NCBI GenBank assembly: GCA_017859815.1 | Contig: JAFMMM010000008.1 | Location: 1 to 46,381 of the forward strand | From: Planctomycetota bacterium | GTDB taxonomy: Bacteria > Planctomycetota > Planctomycetia > Planctomycetales > Planctomycetaceae | Reading direction: 5' to 3' | DNA: 46,381 nucleotides | In this document: positions 33,870 to 41,916 of the stretch, in pieces | Numbering within the stretch: the stretch's first letter is position 1 | Layout of the letters: the number at the start of each line of letters is the position of its first letter | Notes under the pieces: generated by a model | Told to the model about the DNA's origin: nothing | The model's database searches: none | Seen by the model: only the letters and a program-made list of their open reading frames with translations | Translations under genes and position numbers: made by a program

Positions 33870-35990
33870 ATGTTTCCGGCGCAAAAGACCCTGCTGCTGA
33901 CTCTGGTCGCAGCCTCTGTACTGACCCGTCCCGCAAATTCCGGTGAGTTTCAGGCTGGCGTCGCAGTGGTTGATGTCACCCCACAGACACTTCCGGTGCT
34001 GGTGAATGGCGGAATGACGAGCCGCAGCATTTCAACGGTGCGCACCAGTGTGAATGCTCGCGCATTTTTCTTCAGTGACGGCGATGAACAACTGGCGATC
34101 GTTGTGGTTGACAGTTGTATGATCGGTCGGGCATTACTGGACGACATCAAGGCACTGGCGCAACAGAAGCTGGGAGTACCGGCGGATCGGATCCTGATAT
34201 CCGCCACACACTCGCATACAGCACCTGCCTCCATGGGCTGTCTGGGAACAGATGCTGATCCGGACTATGTCCCGTATCTGCGAGTCCGTATCGTGGAGGC
34301 CATCGCAGCGGCGCGGAACAATCTGCGGCCTGCTGAGGTTGGTTTTGGTCAGCTGGCAATACCCGAAATGACGGCCCTGCGAAGGTGGGTTCGCCGCCCG
34401 GATCGCGTTGTGGAGGATCCATTTGGAAATCTGACCGTCAGAGCGAACATGCACTCCGGGCGTGTTCTGGACGACGTTACAGGCGAATCCGGTCCGGAAG
34501 ATCCTGATCTGCAGATCATTTCCCTGCGGACTCGCGATGGAGATCCACTTGGTTTGCTGGCAGCATTTTCGATGCACTACTACGGCGATCGGGATATCAG
34601 CGCCGACTACTTTGGTCTGTTTTCGGAAGGATTAAAATCACGACTGTTTCCAGACAGCGGCTTCGTTGCAGCAATGGCTCACGGCTGCAGCGGCGATATC
34701 TGGCGAAGAGACTACATGGCGCCGGAAACATGGGATCCCGAGCAGACGATCGAACAGTATGCAGATGCCATGATCGATGCTGCACAGAAGACCCTGAAAG
34801 ACATCAAGTATCGGTCTGACATCTCACTTGCGATGACTGAGACACGCCTGCCACTGAAGTACCGAATACCTGACCGTCAGCGTTTGGAGTGGGCCCGGAG
34901 AATTGTTGCCGAAATGGGCGATCGTGCTCCGAAGACACAGCCTGAGGTGTACGCGCGCGAACAGCTGCTGCTGCACGAAGCAGGGCAGACCGAAGTCGTT
35001 GTTCAGGGGATTCGAATTGGTGAGATCGGGATTGCCACAACTCCCACCGAGACCTACGCGGTCACCGGGCTGAAGATCAAATCCGCAAGTCCACTTCAGA
35101 ACACGATGGTTATTGAACTGGCAAATGGCGGCGACGGATACATTCCACCTCCAGAGCAGCACTTGCTTGGTGGTTATAACACGTGGGCAGCACGATCGGC
35201 CGGACTGCAAATGACCGCCGAACCTCAGATCACCCAGGCTGCAATTCGCATGCTGGAAGCAGTTTCGGGGCGTCCGAGGCGATCGGACGCGTTGCCTGAA
35301 GGTCCGGCTGGAGCTCAGATTCGAAAACTGTCACCACTGGCATGGTGGCGAATGAATGATTCGTCAGGGCCACTGGCTATGGATTCCAGCGGGAATCATC
35401 GTCACGGTGTTTTGAACGCACCTGTCACCTATTTTCTGGAGGGACCTCTTTCCGACGCCTACTGTGGACCGGGCACGATGAATCGCAGTTTGCATTTTGC
35501 CGGGGGACGGATCACGACCGTACTTCCGGAAACCGGGTCGCAATATACGGTCGCGGGCTGGATCTGGAATGGCATGCCTCTGGACGCCCGACCGATTGCG
35601 GGCTGGATCTATTCTCGTGACCATGACTACGGCGTCAGTGTCGGTGGAGAACACCTCGGGGTGCTGGGTGGCGAAGAGGATTCGGGACGGCTCATTTTTC
35701 GCTGGGGACTTGCAGCACAGCAACAGGCCGTCGGACGCCGGCAAATTGCTCGCTGGACGTGGAATCATGTTGCATTAGTCCGTGACGGCGAAGGTTACCG
35801 CATTTACCTGAACGGTTCTCAGGAGATGGCCGGCAACGCATCGGAGTGTCACATTGACCGAATTTTTTTGGGCGGGCGCAGCGACAACAGCAGCAACTGG
35901 GAAGGAAGGCTGGATGAATTCGCTGTCTTTTCAAGGGCACTGAGTGCGGCAGAAATTGAACAGATTGCGAAGCCGCAGACCACCAGGTGA
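33870..35990 (+). CDS. Exported neutral/alkaline ceramidase-like protein with C-terminal LamG-like domain
   Basis: The product has 706 residues from the ATG at 33870, which follows GGAGA by seven bases and begins a signal peptide (KTLLLTLVAASVLTRPANS). Residues about 25-470 resemble the N-terminal domain of neutral/alkaline ceramidases, common in planctomycetes with unknown substrates: AGVAVVDVTPQTLPVLVNGG, the zinc-site block ISATHSHTAPA (residues 111-119), and AMAHGCSGDIWRR. From about residue 485 a concanavalin/LamG-like domain follows (LAWWRMNDSSG, GRLDEFAVFSRALSAAEI), usually a carbohydrate- or surface-binding module. Sphingolipid hydrolysis is not proven by the motifs; other amide or ester substrates are possible. 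Confidence 0.82.
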   Translation: MFPAQKTLLLTLVAASVLTRPANSGEFQAGVAVVDVTPQTLPVLVNGGMTSRSISTVRTSVNARAFFFSDGDEQLAIVVVDSCMIGRALLDDIKALAQQKLGVPADRILISATHSHTAPASMGCLGTDADPDYVPYLRVRIVEAIAAARNNLRPAEVGFGQLAIPEMTALRRWVRRPDRVVEDPFGNLTVRANMHSGRVLDDVTGESGPEDPDLQIISLRTRDGDPLGLLAAFSMHYYGDRDISADYFGLFSEGLKSRLFPDSGFVAAMAHGCSGDIWRRDYMAPETWDPEQTIEQYADAMIDAAQKTLKDIKYRSDISLAMTETRLPLKYRIPDRQRLEWARRIVAEMGDRAPKTQPEVYAREQLLLHEAGQTEVVVQGIRIGEIGIATTPTETYAVTGLKIKSASPLQNTMVIELANGGDGYIPPPEQHLLGGYNTWAARSAGLQMTAEPQITQAAIRMLEAVSGRPRRSDALPEGPAGAQIRKLSPLAWWRMNDSSGPLAMDSSGNHRHGVLNAPVTYFLEGPLSDAYCGPGTMNRSLHFAGGRITTVLPETGSQYTVAGWIWNGMPLDARPIAGWIYSRDHDYGVSVGGEHLGVLGGEEDSGRLIFRWGLAAQQQAVGRRQIARWTWNHVALVRDGEGYRIYLNGSQEMAGNASECHIDRIFLGGRSDNSSNWEGRLDEFAVFSRALSAAEIEQIAKPQTTR

Positions 35991-35995
35991 CCGCG

Positions 35996-36757
35996 TTATC
36001 TCCACGACTGGTTGCGATTCAATTCAAGCACGGATGAAACGCACAGATACCCCATAAAGATCATCATGAACTGCGGGTCCGGCTGCAGCGAAGTCAGCAG
36101 ACGCTGAGCATCTTCCGTGAACGGCATGTAGAGCCAGGCGGGAAAGAAGTCACCCCTGCCCTTGTTACAGACAGCCGCCCAGGCTGCCGCTGCACCGGCC
36201 ACGCCAATGGAAACCTTCAGGACAAGCTCAGACGAACTTACTCCACCAATTCGATAATGCCTGACGACTGCAGACATGATCTGCCCGCCATCAAGTGGCA
36301 AACAGGGAATCAGGTTCAGGACATTGACGATGATTCCTGCGAATAACAGCATCCTGAAGCCGTAGGACATGAGCGGATACTCGCCCAACAGCGAGGTCGG
36401 TAACACAGACCGGATCAGATAAACAAGCACCCCCAACAACAGTCCTGCGGCCGGTCCGGCAGCAGAAACGGCAACGGCGCGGCGAAACGGAAAATGTGAG
36501 GAGGTTGCATAGCCGCAGAAAAAATAGAGCACAATCTCTGAGGGGTACCCATAGCGGCGAATTACGAGCGCATGTCCCAACTCGTGAACCAGAATGGACA
36601 CGAAAATACTGAGCACCCCGATCGCCACAAAGGGCAGATTACCATTGCCCCAGACCATGAAACCCGTGGAGAGCCAGAAGATGGGATGTACACGAACCGG
36701 AATCCCAAGCAGTCGAAACCGCAAGTCAAATTCCGTCTCACCTGCCATACCAAACAT
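35996..36757 (-). CDS. M50 family membrane metalloprotease (site-2 protease-like)
   Basis: The product has 253 residues and about five to six membrane segments. The zinc motif HELGH (residues 58-62, SILVHELGHALVIRRYG) and the second ligand block LIPCLPLDGGQI (Asp156) define an intramembrane protease of the SpoIVFB/S2P type. No PDZ or CBS domain is attached. Its substrate cannot be told from the context. It converges with the ceramidase-like gene (stops 5 bp apart) and diverges from the next gene. ATGs at 36757 and 36748 are both possible. Confidence 0.88.
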   Translation of the reverse strand: MFGMAGETEFDLRFRLLGIPVRVHPIFWLSTGFMVWGNGNLPFVAIGVLSIFVSILVHELGHALVIRRYGYPSEIVLYFFCGYATSSHFPFRRAVAVSAAGPAAGLLLGVLVYLIRSVLPTSLLGEYPLMSYGFRMLLFAGIIVNVLNLIPCLPLDGGQIMSAVVRHYRIGGVSSSELVLKVSIGVAGAAAAWAAVCNKGRGDFFPAWLYMPFTEDAQRLLTSLQPDPQFMMIFMGYLCVSSVLELNRNQSWR

Positions 36758-36867
36758 GCTGCTGATACCGTAATGTGTGAAGAGGATTGAGGAGTCGAAA
36801 TCGTCTCGCTCCGAAAGTCAGTCTACCGCCTTTTCCACCGGAATGCACATCGACGTGATCGGCTCTG

Positions 36868-37953
36868 GTGACGTGTCGATTCTGCGATCATCTCCGCCTT
36901 CGTTTCCAGAGGCTTTGCAAACTGAATTTTTTTCGCGTTCTGATGGGTGTCCCAATCTTCCAGTCCGTGCTTCGGCCGGTGCTGAGGCCCTTCTCGCGCC
37001 TGTTGCTTGGCTTGATAGCGGTCCCCGTCTTTCATTTTCTGCTGCGTCGCGTCCTGCGAATTCAGAGACTGGATAAAGAACTCGAAAAAGACCTGCAGGA
37101 GTGGTTTCGAGCGTCGCTGTTACTGCTCGCAGCCACAGCCAACATGGAACACATCCTGTTCAGCTGGCTGAATCGCGTGGACTGGCTGGACCGTGCGGAC
37201 TGGCTGACCATGGGACTGCGGCTGCTGATGGTGATTGGTGTGATTGAAGGCATGCCTGACCAGGAGTTATTTGCGGTCCTGCACCCTGGTCCGCCGCGTC
37301 TGGAACGAAAAAACGGACTGATCCGTGAGCTGTTCAACCGCAAGTGGGAGTTGATTAAGGGGCATCTTTGTCGACATATCAATCGCTCATCCCCGGTCTT
37401 CGCAATGATGTGCGCAATTGTTGGATCGCAGTTGCCCATGCAACCCGTCATTACGACGAAATCGGTCGCCGTGTACTCCGACCTGGTCGAAGCAAAAGAA
37501 TCAATACGCGTTGCGAACAAAACGATCGGAAGTGGCAAGGCCGACAGCCTGTCGCGCAGCAGGGCCGCTGAAGATCTGGTCAAAGCCACGAAGAGAGTTG
37601 ACGAGGCAAAAGTGAAACTGGGCAGTTTATCTGTCAGCGAGTCCGAAGCGGCGGCCGACTATCAGGCCTATGCGAGGGAATTGCAGCAGTACGGACGGAA
37701 CAGAGAACGCTGGGCAGTGGGCTGGCTCTGCTTTCTTGTTGCGATTGTGCAGTACCTGATTATCGGCCTGGTCACCTCACGTGATCGGGCGGTTGATGTG
37801 CTGACCGAATTCGACAAAGCTGTCGCGCAGCGTCGTCGTGAATTGATCGAAGAATTCAGTCTGGAACGGCAGAAACCGCCTGCTGAAGAAGACCCGGAAG
37901 ACTCACAGATTGAGCCAGAATCCGGTCCAAATGAATCCAGTCCTCCTGCGTAA
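36868..37953 (+). CDS. Membrane protein with central coiled coil, unknown function
   Basis: I do not recognise the family. Up to 361 residues from a GTG at 36868; an ATG at 36943 is an alternative, and neither has a clear ribosome binding site. Hydrophobic segments lie at about residues 42-60, 83-105, 112-128 and 175-190. A charged, Ala/Lys/Glu-rich stretch follows (about 205-285, DLVEAKESIRVANKTIG, KATKRVDEAKVKLGS) that looks like a coiled coil. A last hydrophobic segment is at about 288-310 (WLCFLVAIVQYLIIGLVTS), then a charged tail ending in PEDSQIEPESGPNESSPPA. No enzymatic motif was seen. Confidence 0.7.
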   Translation: MTCRFCDHLRLRFQRLCKLNFFRVLMGVPIFQSVLRPVLRPFSRLLLGLIAVPVFHFLLRRVLRIQRLDKELEKDLQEWFRASLLLLAATANMEHILFSWLNRVDWLDRADWLTMGLRLLMVIGVIEGMPDQELFAVLHPGPPRLERKNGLIRELFNRKWELIKGHLCRHINRSSPVFAMMCAIVGSQLPMQPVITTKSVAVYSDLVEAKESIRVANKTIGSGKADSLSRSRAAEDLVKATKRVDEAKVKLGSLSVSESEAAADYQAYARELQQYGRNRERWAVGWLCFLVAIVQYLIIGLVTSRDRAVDVLTEFDKAVAQRRRELIEEFSLERQKPPAEEDPEDSQIEPESGPNESSPPA

Positions 37954-37973
37954 TTCTGCCAAAAGCCACAGGA

Positions 37974-38228
37974 TCAGAGGAGAATCCGGCACTTCCTGAT
38001 TCGGGGTCGCTCGACAATCTGCATCTCCACGCCGGTATTTCCGCGCTTCTCCAATACCACTGCGACAGGCCCTGGCGGCTCGCCTGTAATATGGGGAATC
38101 CAGGGACCCTGGTGACTTCGCCAGCTTCCATACGCCTGAATCTTTATTGAACTGCCGGGGAGCAACTGCGCAGGAATTGCGAGCAGTGCCGGCCATGTGC
38201 AGGAAACGGCGGCAATCTGACGAGGCTT
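37974..38228 (-). CDS. Possible small secreted protein, start unresolved
   Basis: A minus-strand frame is open from 38228 to the stop at 37974 and reads like a protein: a hydrophobic leader (WPALLAIPAQLLPG) followed by SIKIQAYGSWRSHQGPWIP, GPVAVVLEKRGNTGVEM and a basic end. Only a TTG at 38165 is available as a conventional start, and it would cut off the leader. It is otherwise a gap of about 470 bp between the membrane protein and lpxD. This may be a short gene with a rare start or a decayed one. Confidence 0.25.
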   Translation of the reverse strand, partial: KPRQIAAVSCTWPALLAIPAQLLPGSSIKIQAYGSWRSHQGPWIPHITGEPPGPVAVVLEKRGNTGVEMQIVERPRIRKCRILL

Positions 38229-38424
38229 TCACCATCAGGGAGTATCAACGATCGTCTGCGGCAGCTGCAAATCTTGCACAACAGCGTTGGTTCACACTAC
38301 ACTTATGGATCGCATCAGCCAGCCGGGGCAACTTGTCCTGGCTGGTACATTAGAAGACATGCAAAGTCGCTCAGGGAGTAATCCTGAACGGGATTTGCCT
38401 GCGGTCCGAGCAAAGGAGGGCTCG

Positions 38425-39522
38425 ATGACGGCATATACTGAACGATTGCTGTCAGCCGGTGAGATCACCAGCATGCTGTGTGCCACACTGATGGGCCCTC
38501 CGGATGTCACCATTAATGATGTGCAGACCCTGGAGATGGCTGGCAGTAACCATCTCAGCTTCGTTGGTGACGAGAAACAACTTGGGCGTCTCAACAAATC
38601 CCGGGCAATCGTGATCATTGCTCCTGAATCAGCCCGAGACAGCCTTGCTGCTTATTCAGATCGGGTTTTCATCCTTGTTCCGGAACCCGAACCTGCATTT
38701 CTGTCGATTGCCGCAATCCTGAACCCGGCTCGTCCGCGAGAGATGGTCGGCGTCTCAGAAAGAGCCAGTGTCCCGAGCGATGCTGAGATTGGGGCGAACA
38801 CCAACATTCATCCGTTCGCTGTCATTGGCCGTGGCGCGCGAATTGGCCGAAACTGTGATATCAGATCCGGCGTTGTGGTCGGGGACGACTGCATCATTGG
38901 TGACCATGTTGTGCTGCACCCGAATACCGTTCTCTATGCCGACGTACAGATTGGAAGCCATGTCACAATACATGCAGCCTGCGTGATCGGAGCTGATGGT
39001 TTCGGATATCGCCAGGTGAACGGGGGCCACCAGAGGTTGCCCCATTTTGGAACAGTCATCATCAAAGATGATGTCGAGATCGGCGCAGCGACAACGATTG
39101 ACCGAGCCAAGGTCGGTGCAACAATCATTGGCGAGGGAACGCGAATCGACAATCAGGTAATGATTGGGCATAACTGCCGTATTGGTCGCCACAATCTAAT
39201 CGTTGCTCAGTCCGGTTTTGCTGGCACAGCCTCAACTGGTGACTACGTGGTCTGTGCCGGCCAGGTCGGTGTGGCTGATCACGTTCACATCGGCACGGGA
39301 GCGAGGCTTGGCGCAAAGACGGGAGCTCACAAAAACCTGCGAGGCGGGCGCGCGTACCTTGGAATGCCGGCAGCACCGATTGACGACATGACTCGACAGA
39401 TGACAGCTTTACGGCGTCTACCGTCCCTGAGAAACAAACTTCGGGACCTCGAAAAAGAGGTCGAAAAACTACAGGCTCAGATCAATGGTGAAGGCGACAA
39501 ACGTCACCGTGACGCTGCCTGA
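38425..39522 (+). CDS. lpxD: UDP-3-O-acylglucosamine N-acyltransferase
   Basis: The product has 365 residues. It adds the second acyl chain to UDP-3-O-acylglucosamine in lipid A synthesis. An N-terminal uridine-binding region (about 1-95) is followed by a left-handed beta-helix of hexapeptide repeats (about 105-310: AEIGANTNIHPFAVIGRGAR). The catalytic His lies in VMIGHNCRIG, and the DGFGYR block is present. A C-terminal helix (KLRDLEKEVEKLQAQI) fits the trimer's helical bundle. The start at 38425 is fixed by AAAGGAGGG five bases upstream, although the frame opens at 38287. Confidence 0.95.
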   Translation: MTAYTERLLSAGEITSMLCATLMGPPDVTINDVQTLEMAGSNHLSFVGDEKQLGRLNKSRAIVIIAPESARDSLAAYSDRVFILVPEPEPAFLSIAAILNPARPREMVGVSERASVPSDAEIGANTNIHPFAVIGRGARIGRNCDIRSGVVVGDDCIIGDHVVLHPNTVLYADVQIGSHVTIHAACVIGADGFGYRQVNGGHQRLPHFGTVIIKDDVEIGAATTIDRAKVGATIIGEGTRIDNQVMIGHNCRIGRHNLIVAQSGFAGTASTGDYVVCAGQVGVADHVHIGTGARLGAKTGAHKNLRGGRAYLGMPAAPIDDMTRQMTALRRLPSLRNKLRDLEKEVEKLQAQINGEGDKRHRDAA

Positions 39523-39593
39523 TTCACCGCATTCCATCATCTCCCTGACAGAGAATTTGCGTTCCTGAAATCGCCGAATGCAGTCATGCTCTT

Positions 39594-40514
39594 ATGAGTT
39601 TCAGAATATTCTCCACCAATACAACAAGTGCTCAATCCGCACAGCATCCTGATCAGCAGCGCCGGCTGGGATTGCTCGCAGGAGCCGGTGACTTTCCCAT
39701 TCGATTTGCGGAAGCCGCCCGCCGAGAAGGTTACTTTGTCTACGGACTTGGCGTTGCCGGCATGGCTGCACCGGAACTGGCCGAAGTTTGCGACGAGTAC
39801 AAGACGGCGCCCCTCGCAAGGCTCGGATTCGCTATTCGAACGCTGCGACGTGCTCGCGTTAACAGTGTGGTGATGGCAGGGAAAATTGAAAAGACCGTAC
39901 TGTTTCAGCGATTTCGCTGGCTTCGCCTGATCCCTGACTTTCGAACACTCCACATGTGGTATCGGTATGCGAGTGAAAACCGCAAGGATGACACTTTGCT
40001 GCTGGCAGTGATTCGTGAATTCGAACGTGATGGACTCCACTTTGACTCAGCCCTCGAATACGCCCCGGAGCTGCTCGTGAAACATGGTTTTCTGACCAAA
40101 CGCCGTCCCACATCCGCACAGTGGGAAGACATTCGATTTGGCTGGACACTGGCCCGTGAAATGGGGCGGCTTGACGTCGGTCAGACCGTCGTTGTCAATG
40201 ACCAGGCTGTCATGGCGGTGGAAGCCATTGAGGGTACGGATAAGTGCATTCGCCGCGCGGGTGAGCTTTGTCGCAGGAATGGTTTCACAGTGGTCAAAGT
40301 CTCCAAGCCGAACCAGGACCTGCGATTTGATGTCCCAACAATCGGCGAACAGACGATCCGTTCCATTCATGAGTCGGGCGGGCAGGTGCTGGCAATCGAA
40401 GCTGGAATGACAATCCTGCTGAATTCTGCGGAGGTCATTGAGTTGGCAGATCGTCTTGGCATCGCCATTGTCGCGGTCAATGCAGCAGAACTGCGCGTGA
40501 GAGACGTCGCCTGA
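39594..40514 (+). CDS. lpxI: UDP-2,3-diacylglucosamine diphosphatase
   Basis: The product has 306 residues. LpxI (DUF1009) hydrolyses UDP-2,3-diacylglucosamine to lipid X, replacing LpxH in many bacteria. Family blocks are RLGLLAGAGDFPIRFAEAAR, VMAGKIEKTVLF, QTVVVNDQAVMAVEAIEGTD and the C-terminal signature VSKPNQDLRFDVPTIG, with the catalytic Asp region. It lies 71 bp after lpxD in the same direction, so both lipid A steps are probably expressed together. No lpxA, lpxB or lpxC is present in the window. Confidence 0.94.
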   Translation: MSFRIFSTNTTSAQSAQHPDQQRRLGLLAGAGDFPIRFAEAARREGYFVYGLGVAGMAAPELAEVCDEYKTAPLARLGFAIRTLRRARVNSVVMAGKIEKTVLFQRFRWLRLIPDFRTLHMWYRYASENRKDDTLLLAVIREFERDGLHFDSALEYAPELLVKHGFLTKRRPTSAQWEDIRFGWTLAREMGRLDVGQTVVVNDQAVMAVEAIEGTDKCIRRAGELCRRNGFTVVKVSKPNQDLRFDVPTIGEQTIRSIHESGGQVLAIEAGMTILLNSAEVIELADRLGIAIVAVNAAELRVRDVA

Positions 40515-40834
40515 GCAGGACACGATCACCGCAGCTGCACTGCCTCATCTGTTAATCATTCCGCTGCCCGATGGGTCCAACTGCACGGATTCCGCTGACT
40601 TTTCGCACTCAAATCACGAAACACACCGCGGGTTCTGCCAATTGGGGTGCGTCCGGACAGTATTCGCTTCCGAAAACTCAATGGAATCGGCTTGAGAACC
40701 ACGCTATATCTGGCAGTGTAGCCGGACTGCAAAACCTGGTTTCCCTGCCAAATGCGGATGAGCAGCACGATCACCCCAGCCGTGCGCATCCTGCGCCGCT
40801 CACGTCAGTCCACAACTGTCGGAATCAATCTCCC
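40515..40834. other. Intergenic region, about 320 bp
   Basis: No gene is convincing here. A plus-strand frame runs into the next gene from 40571, but the signal peptide of that gene starts only at 40835. Short self-complementary octamers occur (CCAATTGG, GTCCGGAC) without a larger stem. No clear promoter pair was recognised. Confidence 0.4.
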
Positions 40835-41824
40835 ATGAAATCCATCTGCACACTCCTGTTGGCGGTCTCATTCAGCATCCTGGTTTCCGTCCGGTCACCA
40901 GCGGATGAAGTGAATTCCGTTGAATCCGGCAGCGGACTCATCTGGCTTGCTGCCACAGTCCATCTGGATGGCGGCACGGAACGGATTGACCTCGGTGATG
41001 TGCATGGAGTACTGGAGGGTGATCGGCTTGCGGTATTTCGCAGCACAGACGGCCACCACACACCAGTGGGCACCATCCAGGTCACCGAATCACGTGCGAC
41101 ATGGAGTTATATCAACACAACTGCAGCTGGCACATTGCGTGAGGGCGATCTTGTTCTGGGCGTCCGGAATGTCCGTCAGCAGGGAACCGGGGATCATATG
41201 CAGAACGGTTTTCTGCGACGACAGTTGATTCGCAGTGGTTCACGCAATGGGTATTCATCAACAGACCGAGTTCAGTCCGCTTTGACGCTGCGTAGTCTGG
41301 TCCGGCGGCAGAACCGCTGGGTGAAGGAAAAAAAAGAGATCGCCGGAAGCATTCGCTCTCCCAGCATTACCCAAGAAAAATACAGCGATCTGCAGCCGCT
41401 GCGAAACCAGATCCTGCGGATGCGAGATCTGCAGGAAATCGGAATTCCATTGCAAAGCTGCATGGGTGATCAATGGGATTCTGCCACCGCAGTGCTGACC
41501 CCGGCTCCCACGACAACAGAGTCAATCATTCAACTGAACCGCCCCTCCACATCCAGCGCACTCCCGGCTGACGAGCAACTGTTGAAACGGATCCAGGTGA
41601 TCCGCGACGCCACGGACGTGGTCCTGTTTGATCGGTTTCAGGAAGAACAACGACTCGCGGTCTTAATCTGCACTGCAATCGACAAAGAAGCTCCCTCCAG
41701 CGAAGCGATCTGGATTGGATTGCAACTCTCTCGCAGCCAGTTCCCCGAGCTTGCAGACGACAAGGAAATGCTGGAGGAAATCCCGGAGATCCTGCGCCGC
41801 GTTCGAGCAACGCTTGATCAGTGA
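40835..41824 (+). CDS. Exported protein of unknown function with an SH3/OB-like N-terminal domain
   Basis: The product has 329 residues from the ATG at 40835, where a signal peptide begins (SICTLLLAVSFSILVSVRS). Residues about 45-125 contain DLGDVHGVLEGDRLAVFRST followed by GTIQVTESRATWSY and REGDLVLGVR. This G-V-x-x-G-D-x-L-x-V pattern occurs in small beta-barrel domains of envelope proteins such as the FlgT C-terminal type. The remaining two thirds are charged and mostly helical, with no catalytic motif (LRNQILRMRDLQEIG, EMLEEIPEILRRVRATL). Expected location is the periplasm. It lies 92 bp upstream of mutL in the same direction. Confidence 0.7.
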   Translation: MKSICTLLLAVSFSILVSVRSPADEVNSVESGSGLIWLAATVHLDGGTERIDLGDVHGVLEGDRLAVFRSTDGHHTPVGTIQVTESRATWSYINTTAAGTLREGDLVLGVRNVRQQGTGDHMQNGFLRRQLIRSGSRNGYSSTDRVQSALTLRSLVRRQNRWVKEKKEIAGSIRSPSITQEKYSDLQPLRNQILRMRDLQEIGIPLQSCMGDQWDSATAVLTPAPTTTESIIQLNRPSTSSALPADEQLLKRIQVIRDATDVVLFDRFQEEQRLAVLICTAIDKEAPSSEAIWIGLQLSRSQFPELADDKEMLEEIPEILRRVRATLDQ

Positions 41825-41916
41825 TTTTACTGCTGAATTCGATCTCACAGCTGCCCGCCCGGGAAGTAAACCGGAGCAAAATGTGTTAACATGGGTGAGC
41901 CAGGAAGGCTTTCCGA

